Source of the DNA: an uncultured Treponema sp.
Lineage (GTDB): Bacteria; Spirochaetota; Spirochaetia; Treponematales; Treponemataceae
DNA length: 64,000 nt
NCBI GenBank assembly: GCA_937894335.1
Contig: CALCRU010000044.1
Location: 1-64,000 of the forward strand
Reading direction: 5' to 3'
Part shown: in pieces, positions 33,457-43,743 of the stretch
Position numbering within the stretch: the first letter of the stretch is position 1
Layout of the letters: every line of letters starts with the position of its first letter
Program-made: the position numbers and the translations under genes
The notes under the pieces: model-generated
Told to the model about the DNA's origin: nothing
Database searches by the model: none
What the model saw: the letters and a program-made list of their open reading frames with translations, nothing else

Positions 33457-34302
33457 TTATCCCTTAACTGCTCCAGAAATAACTCCCTTAATAATGTACT
33501 TCTGTGAAGCCAGATAGAAAATTATTATAGGAATGATGGCCAGAACAAGCATTGCCATAAATCCGCCGTAGTCGGTTGCACCATAGGCACCCTGCATTGC
33601 AATCTGAATTGCTACAGGAATCGTCTTGTTGTCGGTACCCAGTACAAGGTAAGGCAGAAGGTAGTCGTTCCAAATCCACATGGCGTTAAGTATTGCTACC
33701 GTTATTGCCGTGGGTTTAAGTACGGGAAACACGACCAAAAAGAAAGTCTGCAGGGGATTACATCCGTCTATTTCCGCAGCTTCCTCTAGGTCCAGAGGTA
33801 TCGCCTTTACGAATCCGCTGAACATAAACACTGCCAGTCCCGCGCCAAAGCCAAGGTACACTAGGTTGATTCCTATGACATTGTCAAAGTTAAGCCTGTT
33901 GACTATAAAAGTCATTGTGTACATGACCATCTGGAATGGTACAATCATACTGAATGTAAACAAATAATACAAGCCTTTGGTAAGCCTGTTCTTTACTCGC
34001 ACTATGAACCAAGCCGTCATAGAGGTGCACACAAGGATGAGCATTACCGAAACAACGGTTATAAAGACGGAGCGCAGGAAGGAAACAAAAAATCCTGATG
34101 TCCTGAGTCCGTTCAAATAGTTTTCAAAGCCCACATAGGTTTCTTCCGTGGGAAGTGAAAATGGTGCACTGGAAATGTAGAGCCGCGACTTAAAGGAATT
34201 TATTACCACCAGCAGAATGGGAATAAGGAACACGGCTGCAAGAAGAACCAAAATTACAAAAATGATTCTGTCGCTCGCCTGTTTTGCAGTTAAAGATTTC
34301 AT
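33457..34302 (-). CDS. sugar ABC transporter permease, MalG type
   Basis: 281 residues from ATG 34302, which overlaps the stop of the other permease by four bases and follows GGAGG. Six membrane helices and the EAAEIDGCNPLQTFF coupling loop (EAA motif) are typical for the second inner-membrane subunit. No ATPase gene is present in the operon, so a shared MsmK-like ATPase is expected elsewhere. Confidence 0.9.
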   Translation of the reverse strand: MKSLTAKQASDRIIFVILVLLAAVFLIPILLVVINSFKSRLYISSAPFSLPTEETYVGFENYLNGLRTSGFFVSFLRSVFITVVSVMLILVCTSMTAWFIVRVKNRLTKGLYYLFTFSMIVPFQMVMYTMTFIVNRLNFDNVIGINLVYLGFGAGLAVFMFSGFVKAIPLDLEEAAEIDGCNPLQTFFLVVFPVLKPTAITVAILNAMWIWNDYLLPYLVLGTDNKTIPVAIQIAMQGAYGATDYGGFMAMLVLAIIPIIIFYLASQKYIIKGVISGAVKG

Positions 34303-35144
34303 TGCTCCACCTCCTTTGCCGATGTAAGCTTGAGTTGAACGAAGGCGATTACCGCAACAATGATAAAGAACATGACAGCCTTTGCCTGTCCAACACCCTG
34401 CCATCCTACGCGTCCGTAGAAGGTGTTATAAATGTTAAGAGCAAGCATTTCTGTCGTGTTTTCAGGAGCGCCAGCGGTAAGAGCAAGGTTCTGGTCAAAC
34501 ATTTTGAATGTATTTGAAAGCGTAAGGAACATACAAATTGTTATGGAGGGCATTACCATGGGAATCTTTATGCGGAACAAAACCGTTGCAGGAGAGGCAC
34601 CGTCTATTTGTGCGGCTTCTATTATGTCTCCCGGTATGTTCTGCAAACCAGCAATGTAAATTACCATCATGTAGCCTATGAGCTGCCAGTTTGTAAGCAC
34701 CACAAGTCCCCAGAATCCGTATTCCGTCTTATAAGAAATATCTACACCAAAGGGAGCAAGCACTCCGTTTATGAGTAGGTTCCAGATGTAGCCCAGAACA
34801 ATTCCTCCAATAAGGTTCGGAAGAAAGAAGATTGAACGGAAGATGTTAGTTCCCTTAAGACCTCTTGTAAGCATGAGCGCAAAGGAAAACGCAAGGACAT
34901 TTACGGTAAGCATGGAAATTATTGTAAACAGAGTTGTAAATCCCAGTGCGTGAATAAACTCGTTGTCAAAGGTAAAAGCCTTTATGTAGTTTTCCAGGCC
35001 TACCCACTTTGCATTTGTAACTACGGTGAATTTTGTAAACGACAGTCCTATGCCCATTACAAATGGAACCACAAAGAAAAGCGTAAACGCAGCTAGCGTC
35101 GGCAGTACAAAAATAGCAAAATATCGCGATATAGATTTTCTCAT
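34299..35144 (-). CDS. sugar ABC transporter permease, MalF type
   Basis: 281 residues, six membrane helices, EAAQIDGASPATVLF coupling loop. Pairs with the following MalG-type permease (four-base overlap). It comes 87 bases after the binding-protein gene, across a hairpin. Confidence 0.9.
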   Translation of the reverse strand: MRKSISRYFAIFVLPTLAAFTLFFVVPFVMGIGLSFTKFTVVTNAKWVGLENYIKAFTFDNEFIHALGFTTLFTIISMLTVNVLAFSFALMLTRGLKGTNIFRSIFFLPNLIGGIVLGYIWNLLINGVLAPFGVDISYKTEYGFWGLVVLTNWQLIGYMMVIYIAGLQNIPGDIIEAAQIDGASPATVLFRIKIPMVMPSITICMFLTLSNTFKMFDQNLALTAGAPENTTEMLALNIYNTFYGRVGWQGVGQAKAVMFFIIVAVIAFVQLKLTSAKEVEQ

Positions 35145-35164
35145 AGTGTTTTGCCCTGTAAAAA

Positions 35165-35200
35165 AGGCTGAATCCGTCTTTTGATTTAGGCGAACTCAGC
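35165..35200 (-). terminator. intercistronic hairpin between binding protein and permease genes
   Basis: Read leftward: GGCTGAGTTCG ... CGGATTCAGCC followed by TTTTTT. A partial terminator here would give more binding-protein than permease mRNA. Confidence 0.65.
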
Positions 35201-35231
35201 CCCGATTGTTTTATGCGGTCAGAAAAGTTTC

Positions 35232-36575
35232 TTACTCGCTTGCAGAACTTTCCTTTTCCCAACTGGAAACAACATCAGAAGCGACTGCTGACCATTCTTT
35301 TGTACCCTGTGCATACTTAAGAAGTGAGGCGCCAAAGTCGTCCTTGAATTTCTGTGACGGGAAGAGAGTAAAGTTCCATGCAACAGAAGTAATTCCTGGC
35401 TTGCTCATCCAAACTGCAATTTCCTTTGCAAGAGGATCTGTAGGACGCTCGCTGTCTGCAAATGTGTCAAAGGGTGCTATAAAGCCCAGTTTGTTTGTAA
35501 CATAGTCCTTTCCAGTTGCGCTTGAGTAGAGCCAGTAGATGAAGTCTGCTGTTGCCTTCTGGTCTGCGGCAGATGCCTGAGAGTTGATGCAGTAGAAGTT
35601 TTCAGTTCCAATGCAGAGACCCTGTGCCTCTTCGCCAGCAACACCTGTGTAGATGGGAAGGTACTTTACATTTTCTGCCTTAACCTTGTTTCCGCTTACG
35701 CCGTCAATCTGTCCCCAAGCCCAGTTTCCGTTCTGAACCATTACGCACTTTTCAAGGGCAAATTCTGACATGGAATCTACAACAGTCTTTGTTCCAAGAG
35801 TTTTGCGGTCAACGGTAGAGTTGTTGATGTAAAGATCAAAGATGTTTTTGAAGTTGTTTCCGTAGTTAAAGCTGATTTTCTTTGTGGCATCGGAAGCAAG
35901 GTCAACATTTCCGTTCTTAAATTCGTAGTAGACAGGAAGGTTTGCAAGGTGAGTCTGCCAGCGCCAGTCTTCTCCTGCCTTAAGTGATGTTGAGGCAAAC
36001 ACGCCGTCAATTCCCAAAGCAGACTTATTCTTCTGCATGTCTTCTACAAGAGCCTTGAGTTTGTCAAAGGAGTTGATTTCGTCCATGCTGGTGTAGGGAG
36101 TCGCCTTTGAAGAAAGAGCAAAGTATTTGTCAGTAAGAGCCTTGTTGTAAATGATTCCGTAGCCTTCTACAACATAGGGAACTCCATAAGCCTTTCCGTT
36201 TGCAGTAACTGCAAGAGATTTGTCGGAAAGATGCTTGTACAGGTCAGTGTCTGACAAGTCGGCACAGTAGTCGGCCCAGCGAGCGTATCCACGGGGTCCG
36301 TTAATCTGGAACAGGGTTGGAGCCTCTTTTGTGGCCATTTTTGACATAAGGGTAGACTCGTAAGAGTTGTTTGCGGCTGTTTCCACAATAACCTTTACTC
36401 CGGTCTCCTTTTCGTAGGCAGCGGCAAGTTCCTGATACACTTCTGCAACTTCTGGCTTGAAGTTAAGATAGCGTACTGTGGCACTTGTTTTCTTGCTTCC
36501 GCATGATGCAAACAGACAGGCAGCGGCAACAACGGCTACTGCAACTCCTTTAAGACTGTTCTTCAACTTTTTCAT
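35232..36575 (-). CDS. sugar ABC transporter substrate-binding lipoprotein
   Basis: 447 residues from ATG 36575, chosen because GAGGAA precedes it and the signal begins there; the frame opens 37 codons earlier. Signal peptide with lipobox LFASCGSK. The mature part is an extracellular solute-binding family 1 protein, as in maltodextrin and oligosaccharide importers. First gene of the operon. Confidence 0.92.
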   Translation of the reverse strand: MKKLKNSLKGVAVAVVAAACLFASCGSKKTSATVRYLNFKPEVAEVYQELAAAYEKETGVKVIVETAANNSYESTLMSKMATKEAPTLFQINGPRGYARWADYCADLSDTDLYKHLSDKSLAVTANGKAYGVPYVVEGYGIIYNKALTDKYFALSSKATPYTSMDEINSFDKLKALVEDMQKNKSALGIDGVFASTSLKAGEDWRWQTHLANLPVYYEFKNGNVDLASDATKKISFNYGNNFKNIFDLYINNSTVDRKTLGTKTVVDSMSEFALEKCVMVQNGNWAWGQIDGVSGNKVKAENVKYLPIYTGVAGEEAQGLCIGTENFYCINSQASAADQKATADFIYWLYSSATGKDYVTNKLGFIAPFDTFADSERPTDPLAKEIAVWMSKPGITSVAWNFTLFPSQKFKDDFGASLLKYAQGTKEWSAVASDVVSSWEKESSASE

Positions 36576-36633
36576 AAGAATTCCTCCTCGTTTTTGTTCG
36601 GAAAGCCTCCAGCATCGCAACAGGAAACGATAC

Positions 36634-36647
36634 TGGAAGCGTTTCCA
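36634..36647. promoter_or_regulatory. LacI-type operator upstream of the sugar ABC operon
   Basis: TGGAAGCGTTTCCA, a near-perfect palindrome around a central CG as bound by LacI/CcpA-family proteins, about 60 bases upstream of the binding-protein gene. A second half-site GGAAACG lies at 36623. Confidence 0.65.
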
Positions 36648-36715
36648 ACATATTTTTATTATCACATGACTTTTTTCATTTGTCAAGAAAAATTTTTGAA
36701 TTTTTGTAAATTTTT

Positions 36716-37447
36716 TTACTTCCCAAGCAGGACTATTCTAAATATGCCCAAAATTACAAGATGAAGGGGGTAAAATGCGTAAAATCCGTAGTGCAGCAGC
36801 TTTTTTGCATGGGGACTAAGCTCTGCCCGACTTTCCTTTTCGCTGTAGAGAAAGCAAACAAGAATCATGGAAAGTAGGACTCCAAAGACATACAGGACCA
36901 CAAAAAGAGCATTTTTTGCTATAGCATATTTCACTGATCCAAAAATAGCCATGCAAAAGAGGAAGGCCGCAAGGGTTGCTTTTTTTGACCCGTATGCATA
37001 CCAGAAAACTACCGTAAAGAGGGGCGCCATAAAGGACCAGTCGCAGAAGAGGCTTGCCAAGACGATAAGGGCTGTTCCAAAAATGGTAAGGGCCTTATCC
37101 TGAACCTTAGCCAGCAGATGGCACAGAAGGAAGCACAGGCTTAGGCTGAACATCATGTTTCCCGGAAGCAAGCTTAAAATACCGTTGGAAGTAAAGGCAA
37201 GGCAAAAGGGAATCTGGGAAGCAAGGGCAAAAACTGCAAGGCGCATGAAGTAGCGTTTTTTGGAAGAAGTAAAGTGGTAGCCCTCCACCAGAAAATAGCA
37301 CATGGTGGGAGCGGTACAGTAACCAACACCTCTCAGAAGTTCTGCCGCAAGTGTTCCTGGTGTAAGAAAAATCTGAGAGATGTGGTTCAGAAGCATGGCG
37401 GTAAGCACAATGCACTTTACCATGTTTCTGGTTAAAGGTTTCTGCAT
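36716..37447 (-). CDS. TraX-family membrane protein
   Basis: 243 residues, about eight membrane helices, opening with KCIVLTAMLLNHISQIF and AELLRGVGYCTAPTMCYFLVEG, the TraX family pattern. TraX acetylates F-pilin in the F plasmid; chromosomal homologues are presumed acyltransferases of unknown substrate. It abuts thrS. Confidence 0.78.
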   Translation of the reverse strand: MQKPLTRNMVKCIVLTAMLLNHISQIFLTPGTLAAELLRGVGYCTAPTMCYFLVEGYHFTSSKKRYFMRLAVFALASQIPFCLAFTSNGILSLLPGNMMFSLSLCFLLCHLLAKVQDKALTIFGTALIVLASLFCDWSFMAPLFTVVFWYAYGSKKATLAAFLFCMAIFGSVKYAIAKNALFVVLYVFGVLLSMILVCFLYSEKESRAELSPHAKKLLHYGFYAFYPLHLVILGIFRIVLLGK

Positions 37448-39205
37448 CTAGATGCCGTTAAAGTGGGTGCGGGTCTTTTCCAGAGCGTACTCTTTAAACT
37501 CCTCAAGACCGAATGTCCTCTGGGGAATCTGGCTTGAAAAGCGGAAGCGGCATGTTACGGTATTTTCTTCCTGTTCCTTTGCACCAACAACAAGAATATA
37601 GGGCGTCTTGTGTTCGGAAGAAATCACCTTAATTTTTGCCTTCATATTGTCGTCATCGGTGTAGGCGTTTACGCGAAGTCCCACAGCCTTTAATTCTGAT
37701 GCGACCTTTTCAGCATAGGCGTTAAAGTCTGGAGAAACGGGAACAACTGCTGCCTGTTCAAAGTGGAGCCATGCAGGGAATGCACCAGCATAGTTTTCTA
37801 TGAGGATTCCCATAAAGCGCTCCAGAGAACCAAGAACCGCACGGTGCAACATTACTGGATGATGCTTCTGGTTGTCGCTTCCAATGTATTCTGCGTTAAG
37901 GCGGTCTGCACTGGGAAGCTGATAGTCAAGCTGAATTGTTCCGCACTGCCACTGTCGGCCAAGGGCGTCAATCAGGGTAAACTCAAGCTTTGGTCCGTAG
38001 AAGGCTCCTTCTCCTGGCTGAATTTCGTATTCCATTCCGGCACTCTTACACGCGGCGGCAAGAGCGGCTTCTGCATGCTGCCAGGTTTTTTCGTCGCCAA
38101 CATGGTCTTCGGGCATTGTGCTCAACTTTACAAGAAGATTTTTATCAAAACCAAAGTCCTTGTATACATCAAGCAAAAGCCTACAGAATTTGCTTACTTC
38201 TGCCTCTATCTGCTCTTCGGTACAGATAATGTGGGCATCGTCCTGAACAAATCCGCGAACACGCATTATTCCGTGCAAAGTTCCACTGGGTTCGTTGCGT
38301 ACACAGTGGCCAAATTCTGCAAGGCGCAGGGGCAAATCTTTGTAGCTTCTTGTGCGGCTCTTAAAGATTTCCAGAGCACCAGGACAGTTCATGGGCTTTA
38401 CGGCAAAGAGCCTCTTTTCGCTTTCGGTAACAAACATGTTCTTCTGGTAGTGTCCCCAGTGTCCACTCCTTTCCCAAAGAGTGCGTGGCATTATTGCAGG
38501 AGTGTTTACCTCAAGATAACCGTCGGCAACAACCTTCTGCCTCATGTAGTCCTGCAGAGTAACATACATCTGCCATCCGTTGGGGTGCCAGAAAATCTGA
38601 CCGGGATCTTCAGGGTCAAGATGGAAAAGGTCCAACTGCTGTCCAATCTTTCTATGGTCACGCTTTTCCGCTTCTTCCAACATTTTGAGGTAGTCTTTTA
38701 AGTCGTTGGGCTTTGCATAACATACGGCATAAACGCGGCTTAACATGGGACGGCTGGAATCTCCCCTCCAGTATGCACCTGCCATTTTGGTAAGCTTAAA
38801 GCTCTGAGCGTTTATTTCCTTTGTGCTTGCAACATGAGGTCCGCGGCAAAGGTCTGTAAAAGTGTCCTGAGTATATGTGGTAATTGTTTCGCCTTCGGGA
38901 AGATCGTTAATCAGCTCGATTTTGTAGGGCTGGTCGGCAAACAACTTAAGAGCTTCCGCCTTAGAAACTTCCTTGCGTACAAATTCGTGGTTACCCGCAA
39001 GAATCCGGCGCATTTCTTTTTCTACAGACGGAAAGTCGGCCTCGGTAAGTTTGTGGTCCTCGGGAAATTCAAAGTCATAGTAAAACCCGTTGTCAATAGC
39101 AGGACCGATGGCAATTTTTGTACCCGGAAACAAGTTGAGTACAGCCTGTGCCATTACATGCGCACAAGAGTGACGCGCTTTCTGTAAATTTTCATCAATA
39201 GCCAT
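37448..39205 (-). CDS. thrS: threonyl-tRNA synthetase lacking the TGS domain
   Basis: 585 residues against about 640 for the usual enzyme. It begins with the editing domain ([19 protein letters not shown]); the N-terminal TGS domain is absent. The class II core has the zinc cysteine ([13 protein letters not shown]), motif 2 arginines ([15 protein letters not shown]) and [13 protein letters not shown]-terminal anticodon-binding domain is present. The start ATG is the first in frame. Confidence 0.94.
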   Translation of the reverse strand: MAIDENLQKARHSCAHVMAQAVLNLFPGTKIAIGPAIDNGFYYDFEFPEDHKLTEADFPSVEKEMRRILAGNHEFVRKEVSKAEALKLFADQPYKIELINDLPEGETITTYTQDTFTDLCRGPHVASTKEINAQSFKLTKMAGAYWRGDSSRPMLSRVYAVCYAKPNDLKDYLKMLEEAEKRDHRKIGQQLDLFHLDPEDPGQIFWHPNGWQMYVTLQDYMRQKVVADGYLEVNTPAIMPRTLWERSGHWGHYQKNMFVTESEKRLFAVKPMNCPGALEIFKSRTRSYKDLPLRLAEFGHCVRNEPSGTLHGIMRVRGFVQDDAHIICTEEQIEAEVSKFCRLLLDVYKDFGFDKNLLVKLSTMPEDHVGDEKTWQHAEAALAAACKSAGMEYEIQPGEGAFYGPKLEFTLIDALGRQWQCGTIQLDYQLPSADRLNAEYIGSDNQKHHPVMLHRAVLGSLERFMGILIENYAGAFPAWLHFEQAAVVPVSPDFNAYAEKVASELKAVGLRVNAYTDDDNMKAKIKVISSEHKTPYILVVGAKEQEENTVTCRFRFSSQIPQRTFGLEEFKEYALEKTRTHFNGI

Positions 39206-39266
39206 TAGAGTATTCCTTATGTGGTTTAGAATACCCCTTTTTTAGGCTAAATGCAATACATGAACC

Positions 39267-40466
39267 CTAGTTGATTCCCCTTGCCCACTCGTAAGTGCTA
39301 AGGTATGGATCAGGCTTAATGGCTCCCTGAGTTGCCCAGATTTCGTCAATAAGTCCTGTTTCGTTAATCTGACCAATTCGTACCTGCTTGTAAAGGTGCT
39401 GATTTGAACCGTCTATTGTTACCGTACCTTCTGGAGCAGTAAAACTTAATCCCTTTGAAGCCATGCGCACACTTTCCACATCAAAGGACCCCGCCTTTTC
39501 GCATGCCGCCGCCCACATGTACACAGCAATGTATCCGGCCTCTATTGGGTCGCCTGTAACACGGTCGCTTCCGTACTCAGATTTGTAGTCTGAAACAAAC
39601 TTTTCGTTCATGGGAGTTTCCGTGGTCTCGTAGTAGTTCCATGCAACATAGTTACCGATAAGGTTCTGCACTCCTATGCCAGCAACTTCTTCTTCGGAAA
39701 TAGAAAAGCTCATTACTGGAATGACCGTAGAATCTATTCCAGCCTTATTAAGTTGTTCAAAGAAGTAAATGTTGGAATCTCCGTTAAGGGTGTTCAAAAT
39801 TACATCAGGCTTTTCTTCAAGAATCTCCTGTATAATCAGTTCAAAGTCCTGATGACCCATAGGCACATAGGATTCTCCTACACACTCGCCTTCAAGCTGG
39901 GCAAGTTGGGCCTTTATGATTCTGTTTGCCGTTCGCGGAAATATGTAGTCGCTTCCAACAAGGTACATTCTCTTGCCGAATTTTTCTGCACAGTAGTCAA
40001 CCGCTGGAACAACCTGCTGGTTTGGAGACGCACCCATGTACATGATGTTGGGGCTTGCTTCCATTCCCTCGTACTGAATAGGATACCAAAGGAGTCCAAA
40101 CAGTTCTTCAACAACGGGCTTAACTGCCTTTCGACTTGCAGATGTCCAGCATCCAAAAATAGTGCTTACCTGATCTTCTTCCAAAAGTTTTCGTGCCTTT
40201 ACTGCAAATGTAGAAGGATCGCTTTCGCCGTCTTCCACAATGGGCTTTATCTGCCTGCCCAAAACTCCGCCGGCTTCATTTATTTCCTTTATTGCCAAAA
40301 GCTCAGAATCCCTAACGGGTGTTTCGCTCATGGACATGGTTCCGCTTAAAGAATGAAGAAGTCCAACCTTAACATAGGTGTCTTCTTTTTTTCCGCATGC
40401 AGTAAGAATGGCTGCGCATAGAACTGCAAGTGTGCAGGCTCCTGCAAACAGTCTTGATGTTTTCAT
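39267..40466 (-). CDS. UrtA-like urea/amide ABC substrate-binding lipoprotein
   Basis: 399 residues from the ATG at 40466 (another ATG two codons earlier is close to GGAGG). Lipobox ILTACGKK. The sequence [20 protein letters not shown] ... [17 protein letters not shown] ... [17 protein letters not shown] is diagnostic of UrtA/FmdD-type binding proteins for urea or short amides. No UrtBCDE genes are near; instead a membrane adenylate cyclase is directly upstream, so it may act as a sensor partner or use a distant transporter. Confidence 0.85.
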   Translation of the reverse strand: MKTSRLFAGACTLAVLCAAILTACGKKEDTYVKVGLLHSLSGTMSMSETPVRDSELLAIKEINEAGGVLGRQIKPIVEDGESDPSTFAVKARKLLEEDQVSTIFGCWTSASRKAVKPVVEELFGLLWYPIQYEGMEASPNIMYMGASPNQQVVPAVDYCAEKFGKRMYLVGSDYIFPRTANRIIKAQLAQLEGECVGESYVPMGHQDFELIIQEILEEKPDVILNTLNGDSNIYFFEQLNKAGIDSTVIPVMSFSISEEEVAGIGVQNLIGNYVAWNYYETTETPMNEKFVSDYKSEYGSDRVTGDPIEAGYIAVYMWAAACEKAGSFDVESVRMASKGLSFTAPEGTVTIDGSNQHLYKQVRIGQINETGLIDEIWATQGAIKPDPYLSTYEWARGIN

Positions 40467-40487
40467 ATGCATATTCCTCCAAATGTG

Positions 40488-43400
40488 TTACAAAATGTCG
40501 TAGGTCGTCATAAGACCCTTTCCTTTTATGTTGCATTCTACGCTTTCGCTGAATGTAAAGTCCTTGTCTTTAAGTCGCTGGTACACTGTATCAGAAACTC
40601 GTATGCCACCAGGGTTTGCTGCTGTTTCCATTCGGCTGGCCACATTAACCGTATTACCCCAGACATCGTAAATGAATTTTGTCCTTCCTATGACGCCTGC
40701 AGTAACAGGGCCACTGTTAAGTCCTATGCGGATTTTAAATGGAATCTTTGCCGTTGCGTTGTATGCCGCCAGGTCTTCCAGCATACCCTTTGCAAACTCC
40801 GCCATAATTTGAGCATGGTTTTCGTTAGGACTTGGAACTCCGCATGCCGCCATGTATGCGTCTCCTATAGTCTTTATCTTTTCCACACCACTCCTCTGAG
40901 CACGCTTGTCAAAAAGTGTAAACAGTTCGTTCAGTGCGTCTACAATTTCCGCCGCCGTGTGACCGCTTGAGGTTTTTGTAAATTCAACAATGTCCGAAAA
41001 CAGAATGGTAACATCGTCAAAGTCCTGACCTATGGAATGCACTCCGTCCCTAAGCTCGTTCGCAATCTGGTCTGGAAGAATAGCATGCAGAAGTTCGTCC
41101 GACTTCATTTTTTCCAGATTAAGTTCCGCTGTCCTTTGCTGAACCATTCGTTCCAGTCTAAAGTTTTCCCTGCGCATTGACTGTTGCTTGTGGTAGAAGA
41201 GCAGGAATATCGAACCCAGTACAAGGATGACCAGCAGAACCCAGAACACCGGCATCTGATAAAAATAGGGCTTCTGTACAAAAAGGACAGTTTCTGCCTG
41301 AGTTGAATAAAAGCCCTCGCTGTTGATTGCATTCAGATAAAAAGTATACTTCCCGGGACGAAGGTTTGTGTAGGACATGGTGCGCGCCGTTGTAGGCGTA
41401 CAGAAGTCATCTTCAAAGTTGGAAAGCTTGTAGGTAAAGGTAAGGCGCTCTGGAGACTCGAAGCTTATTCCCGAGTAAGTAATGACTACTTTTTTTGTAC
41501 CCGGCTTAAGAAAAATTTCTTCTGCCTCTGAAGAATACAGGGTGTTGTCTAGGAGGGTAACATTGTCTACGCTTATGCTTTCTATCTTTACCAGAGGCAT
41601 AACTGGATCTTCGTATACCTTTATCGGATCAAATATCGCTATGCCGTCTACCATGGTAAACCAAATGCGTCCGTGCCTGTCTATGGTGCTCTTTGCCGTA
41701 GAAGTAGGACCGTCAGAATCAAGGCCATCGTTCTTGTTGTAGAATTTTACGGAAACAGTTTTCTGTCTGCCCGAAGCCACATCAAGGAATTCAGAAAAAT
41801 CAGCAGAAGAAATTCCGTGGTTGCTGGTCATCCATAGTGAATTGGAACTGTCTGCAAGAATCTGAAAGACAGAGTCAGTCTGTATGCCATTGTCAGAATT
41901 AATGTTTTCAAATTCCTTTGGTATGCCACTCTTCGAGTCAAAGTTGGGACACCTAGTTATTCCACTTCCACTGCAAATCCAGAAGGAGCCGTCCAGTTCC
42001 TGAGTGATTTTAAAAATTACATTACCAGCAAGTCCGTCATCAGAAGTAAAATGCGCTATGATGTTTTCGTCATGCAAAAGATATATTCCGCCACCGTCTG
42101 TTCCTACCCAGACAACATCATTCGTATCCTGATAGATTGCCATTACATATTCGTTTTCAAGTCCGTCTTTCTGTTTGAAGTTTTTTATGCTTCCGTCTGC
42201 ATGTATTATGCTTAGGCCAGTAGTTGTTCCCACATACAGTTCGTTTTGCCTTGTTTCTATGGCAACACGCACCTTGTTTCCTGCAAGGCCTTCGTCTGTG
42301 GTCCAGCTTTTTATTGTGCTTCCGTCGTAGCGTAACTGGGCGGGCTTTGTGTAGCAGCTTACCAGTATTTCGCCATTCTTTGTAGCCTGAACATCCCTTA
42401 TGCGCAAACCTGCTGTTGCTTCGGTAAGCTTGTTGGTAACTTCTACATCGTTTTCGTAACAGCGAACTCCTGTGTCGGTTCCGGCCCACACCCTGCCAAA
42501 GCGGTCTTCGGTTATGCTGTTTACCGTCGTGCCCAGTTTTATTATTTTAAACTTTCCCTTGGTCAGCTTTCCAATTCCGTTACGGTCGGTGGCAATCCAA
42601 ATGTTGTCTTCCCTGTCGCAGATTATTTTGTTTATTTTTGCAGTGCTTAAAATTGAATCAGTGTATTCATGAAAATCACCGTTGCTGTAAACAACAAGCC
42701 CCTTTTCTGTGCCTAGCCAGATTGCCCCGTCCTTTGCAACATAAATTGCGGTTGTAGGAAGGGAATCAAGAATTGTTTTAGTATGCAGAGGCTCTACCTT
42801 TTTGTCCTTTACGCGGATAAGTCCGTTGTCTCCAAGACCAATCCAAAAGTTTCCTTCCAAATCTTCGCCTACTGCTGTTGCAAAATAAATTCCGTAGCTT
42901 TCAAGTTCTGGTCTTGTCCTGAACACTCCGTCGTTAAACAGAAAAAGTCCCCTTTCGTTTGCAGTAAGAAGCCAGACCCTTCCCCTGCTGTCACAAAAAA
43001 GTTGTGTTGAAATTATTCCCTTTGAAACAGTTCCAGCCTCAAACTGAGGAGTTATCATATGTCCCTGGGGAGTAAAGTAAACAACTCCTCCAGCAGTTCC
43101 TATCCATACATTTCCGGCATGGTCTTCGCAGATTGTTCTTATTGAATTGTTGGGAAGTCCGTTCTGAGTGGTGTATGTTTTTTTTCCGTCGTGCGTTATA
43201 AGCTGAAGTCCTTCGTCGTTCGAGCCAAGCCAAAGGTTTCCCTTGGAATCTTCAAGGAGCGCCCTTACCGAAACAAATGTCAGATCGTTTTCTGAAGTGC
43301 GCTTGTGTGTGGTAAAAGTAACGCCGTCAAAGCGTGCAAGTCCTTCGTATGTTCCTATGTTGATGTATCCGTCTGATGTCTGGAGAATGTCTGTCGCAGT

Positions 43401-43523
43401 AGTTCCGTTTAGTGAACCAAATGCATTCCAGCTCTGGTAGACATAATTGTCAAAAAAAGACTGCTGTGCAAAAGCCGTGTGAAAAATCAGAAGACCGAGT
43501 GCCAGTATGCTTATTTTCTTCAT
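40488..43523 (-). CDS. two-component-type propeller / Y_Y_Y sensor fused to class III adenylate cyclase
   Basis: 1011 residues: signal peptide, about 620 residues of repeated propeller motifs (DSKGNLWLGS, DHAGNVWIGT, DRFGRVWAGT and others), a Y_Y_Y domain (about 650-745), one membrane helix (about 757-778), a coiled linker, and a class III cyclase domain with FSDIVEFTK, KTIGDAYMA and YDVWGNTVN. The lysine and aspartate that select adenine are present, so cAMP is the likely product. Propeller/Y_Y_Y sensors usually carry histidine kinases; a cyclase output is unusual. It precedes the UrtA-like gene by 16 bases. Confidence 0.88.
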   Translation of the reverse strand: MKKISILALGLLIFHTAFAQQSFFDNYVYQSWNAFGSLNGTTATDILQTSDGYINIGTYEGLARFDGVTFTTHKRTSENDLTFVSVRALLEDSKGNLWLGSNDEGLQLITHDGKKTYTTQNGLPNNSIRTICEDHAGNVWIGTAGGVVYFTPQGHMITPQFEAGTVSKGIISTQLFCDSRGRVWLLTANERGLFLFNDGVFRTRPELESYGIYFATAVGEDLEGNFWIGLGDNGLIRVKDKKVEPLHTKTILDSLPTTAIYVAKDGAIWLGTEKGLVVYSNGDFHEYTDSILSTAKINKIICDREDNIWIATDRNGIGKLTKGKFKIIKLGTTVNSITEDRFGRVWAGTDTGVRCYENDVEVTNKLTEATAGLRIRDVQATKNGEILVSCYTKPAQLRYDGSTIKSWTTDEGLAGNKVRVAIETRQNELYVGTTTGLSIIHADGSIKNFKQKDGLENEYVMAIYQDTNDVVWVGTDGGGIYLLHDENIIAHFTSDDGLAGNVIFKITQELDGSFWICSGSGITRCPNFDSKSGIPKEFENINSDNGIQTDSVFQILADSSNSLWMTSNHGISSADFSEFLDVASGRQKTVSVKFYNKNDGLDSDGPTSTAKSTIDRHGRIWFTMVDGIAIFDPIKVYEDPVMPLVKIESISVDNVTLLDNTLYSSEAEEIFLKPGTKKVVITYSGISFESPERLTFTYKLSNFEDDFCTPTTARTMSYTNLRPGKYTFYLNAINSEGFYSTQAETVLFVQKPYFYQMPVFWVLLVILVLGSIFLLFYHKQQSMRRENFRLERMVQQRTAELNLEKMKSDELLHAILPDQIANELRDGVHSIGQDFDDVTILFSDIVEFTKTSSGHTAAEIVDALNELFTLFDKRAQRSGVEKIKTIGDAYMAACGVPSPNENHAQIMAEFAKGMLEDLAAYNATAKIPFKIRIGLNSGPVTAGVIGRTKFIYDVWGNTVNVASRMETAANPGGIRVSDTVYQRLKDKDFTFSESVECNIKGKGLMTTYDIL

Positions 43524-43575
43524 ACAGACATTATATTTCAGAATCAGGTAATTTGCAAACTGTTTTTACTATTAT

Positions 43576-43614
43576 AAAAATAGACCGCCAATACTAGACT
43601 GACGGTCTATTTTT
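43576..43614. terminator. bidirectional terminator downstream of the opp operon
   Basis: Stem TAGACCG / CGGTCTA, T-rich on both sides when read in either direction; it ends the leftward opp transcript. Confidence 0.7.
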
Positions 43615-43657
43615 CTAAAAAGTAAAAGACTTAGCCTCTACTCCAAACTACCGTACA
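43612..43657. repeat. 46-bp direct repeat, copy 1 (duplicate of oppA 3' end)
   Basis: Identical to 43698-43743. It contains a second copy of the last codons and stop of the peptide-binding protein gene. The 40 bases between copies hold an 8-bp-stem hairpin (CACAGCCG / CGGCTGTG, 43658-43686). Confidence 0.9.
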
Positions 43658-43697
43658 CACAGCCGTAGCAAGGGCGTGCGGCTGTGCCGGGTAACAG

Positions 43698-43743
43698 TTT
43701 CTAAAAAGTAAAAGACTTAGCCTCTACTCCAAACTACCGTACA
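43698..43743. repeat. 46-bp direct repeat, copy 2
   Basis: Functional copy: includes the stop codon of the peptide-binding protein gene (43724). Partner at 43612-43657. Confidence 0.9.

Noticed and set aside
37763..38701. 312-residue plus-strand frame
   Set aside because: Lies antisense inside thrS, with no ribosome site and no recognisable domain; a shadow of the biased codon use of thrS.
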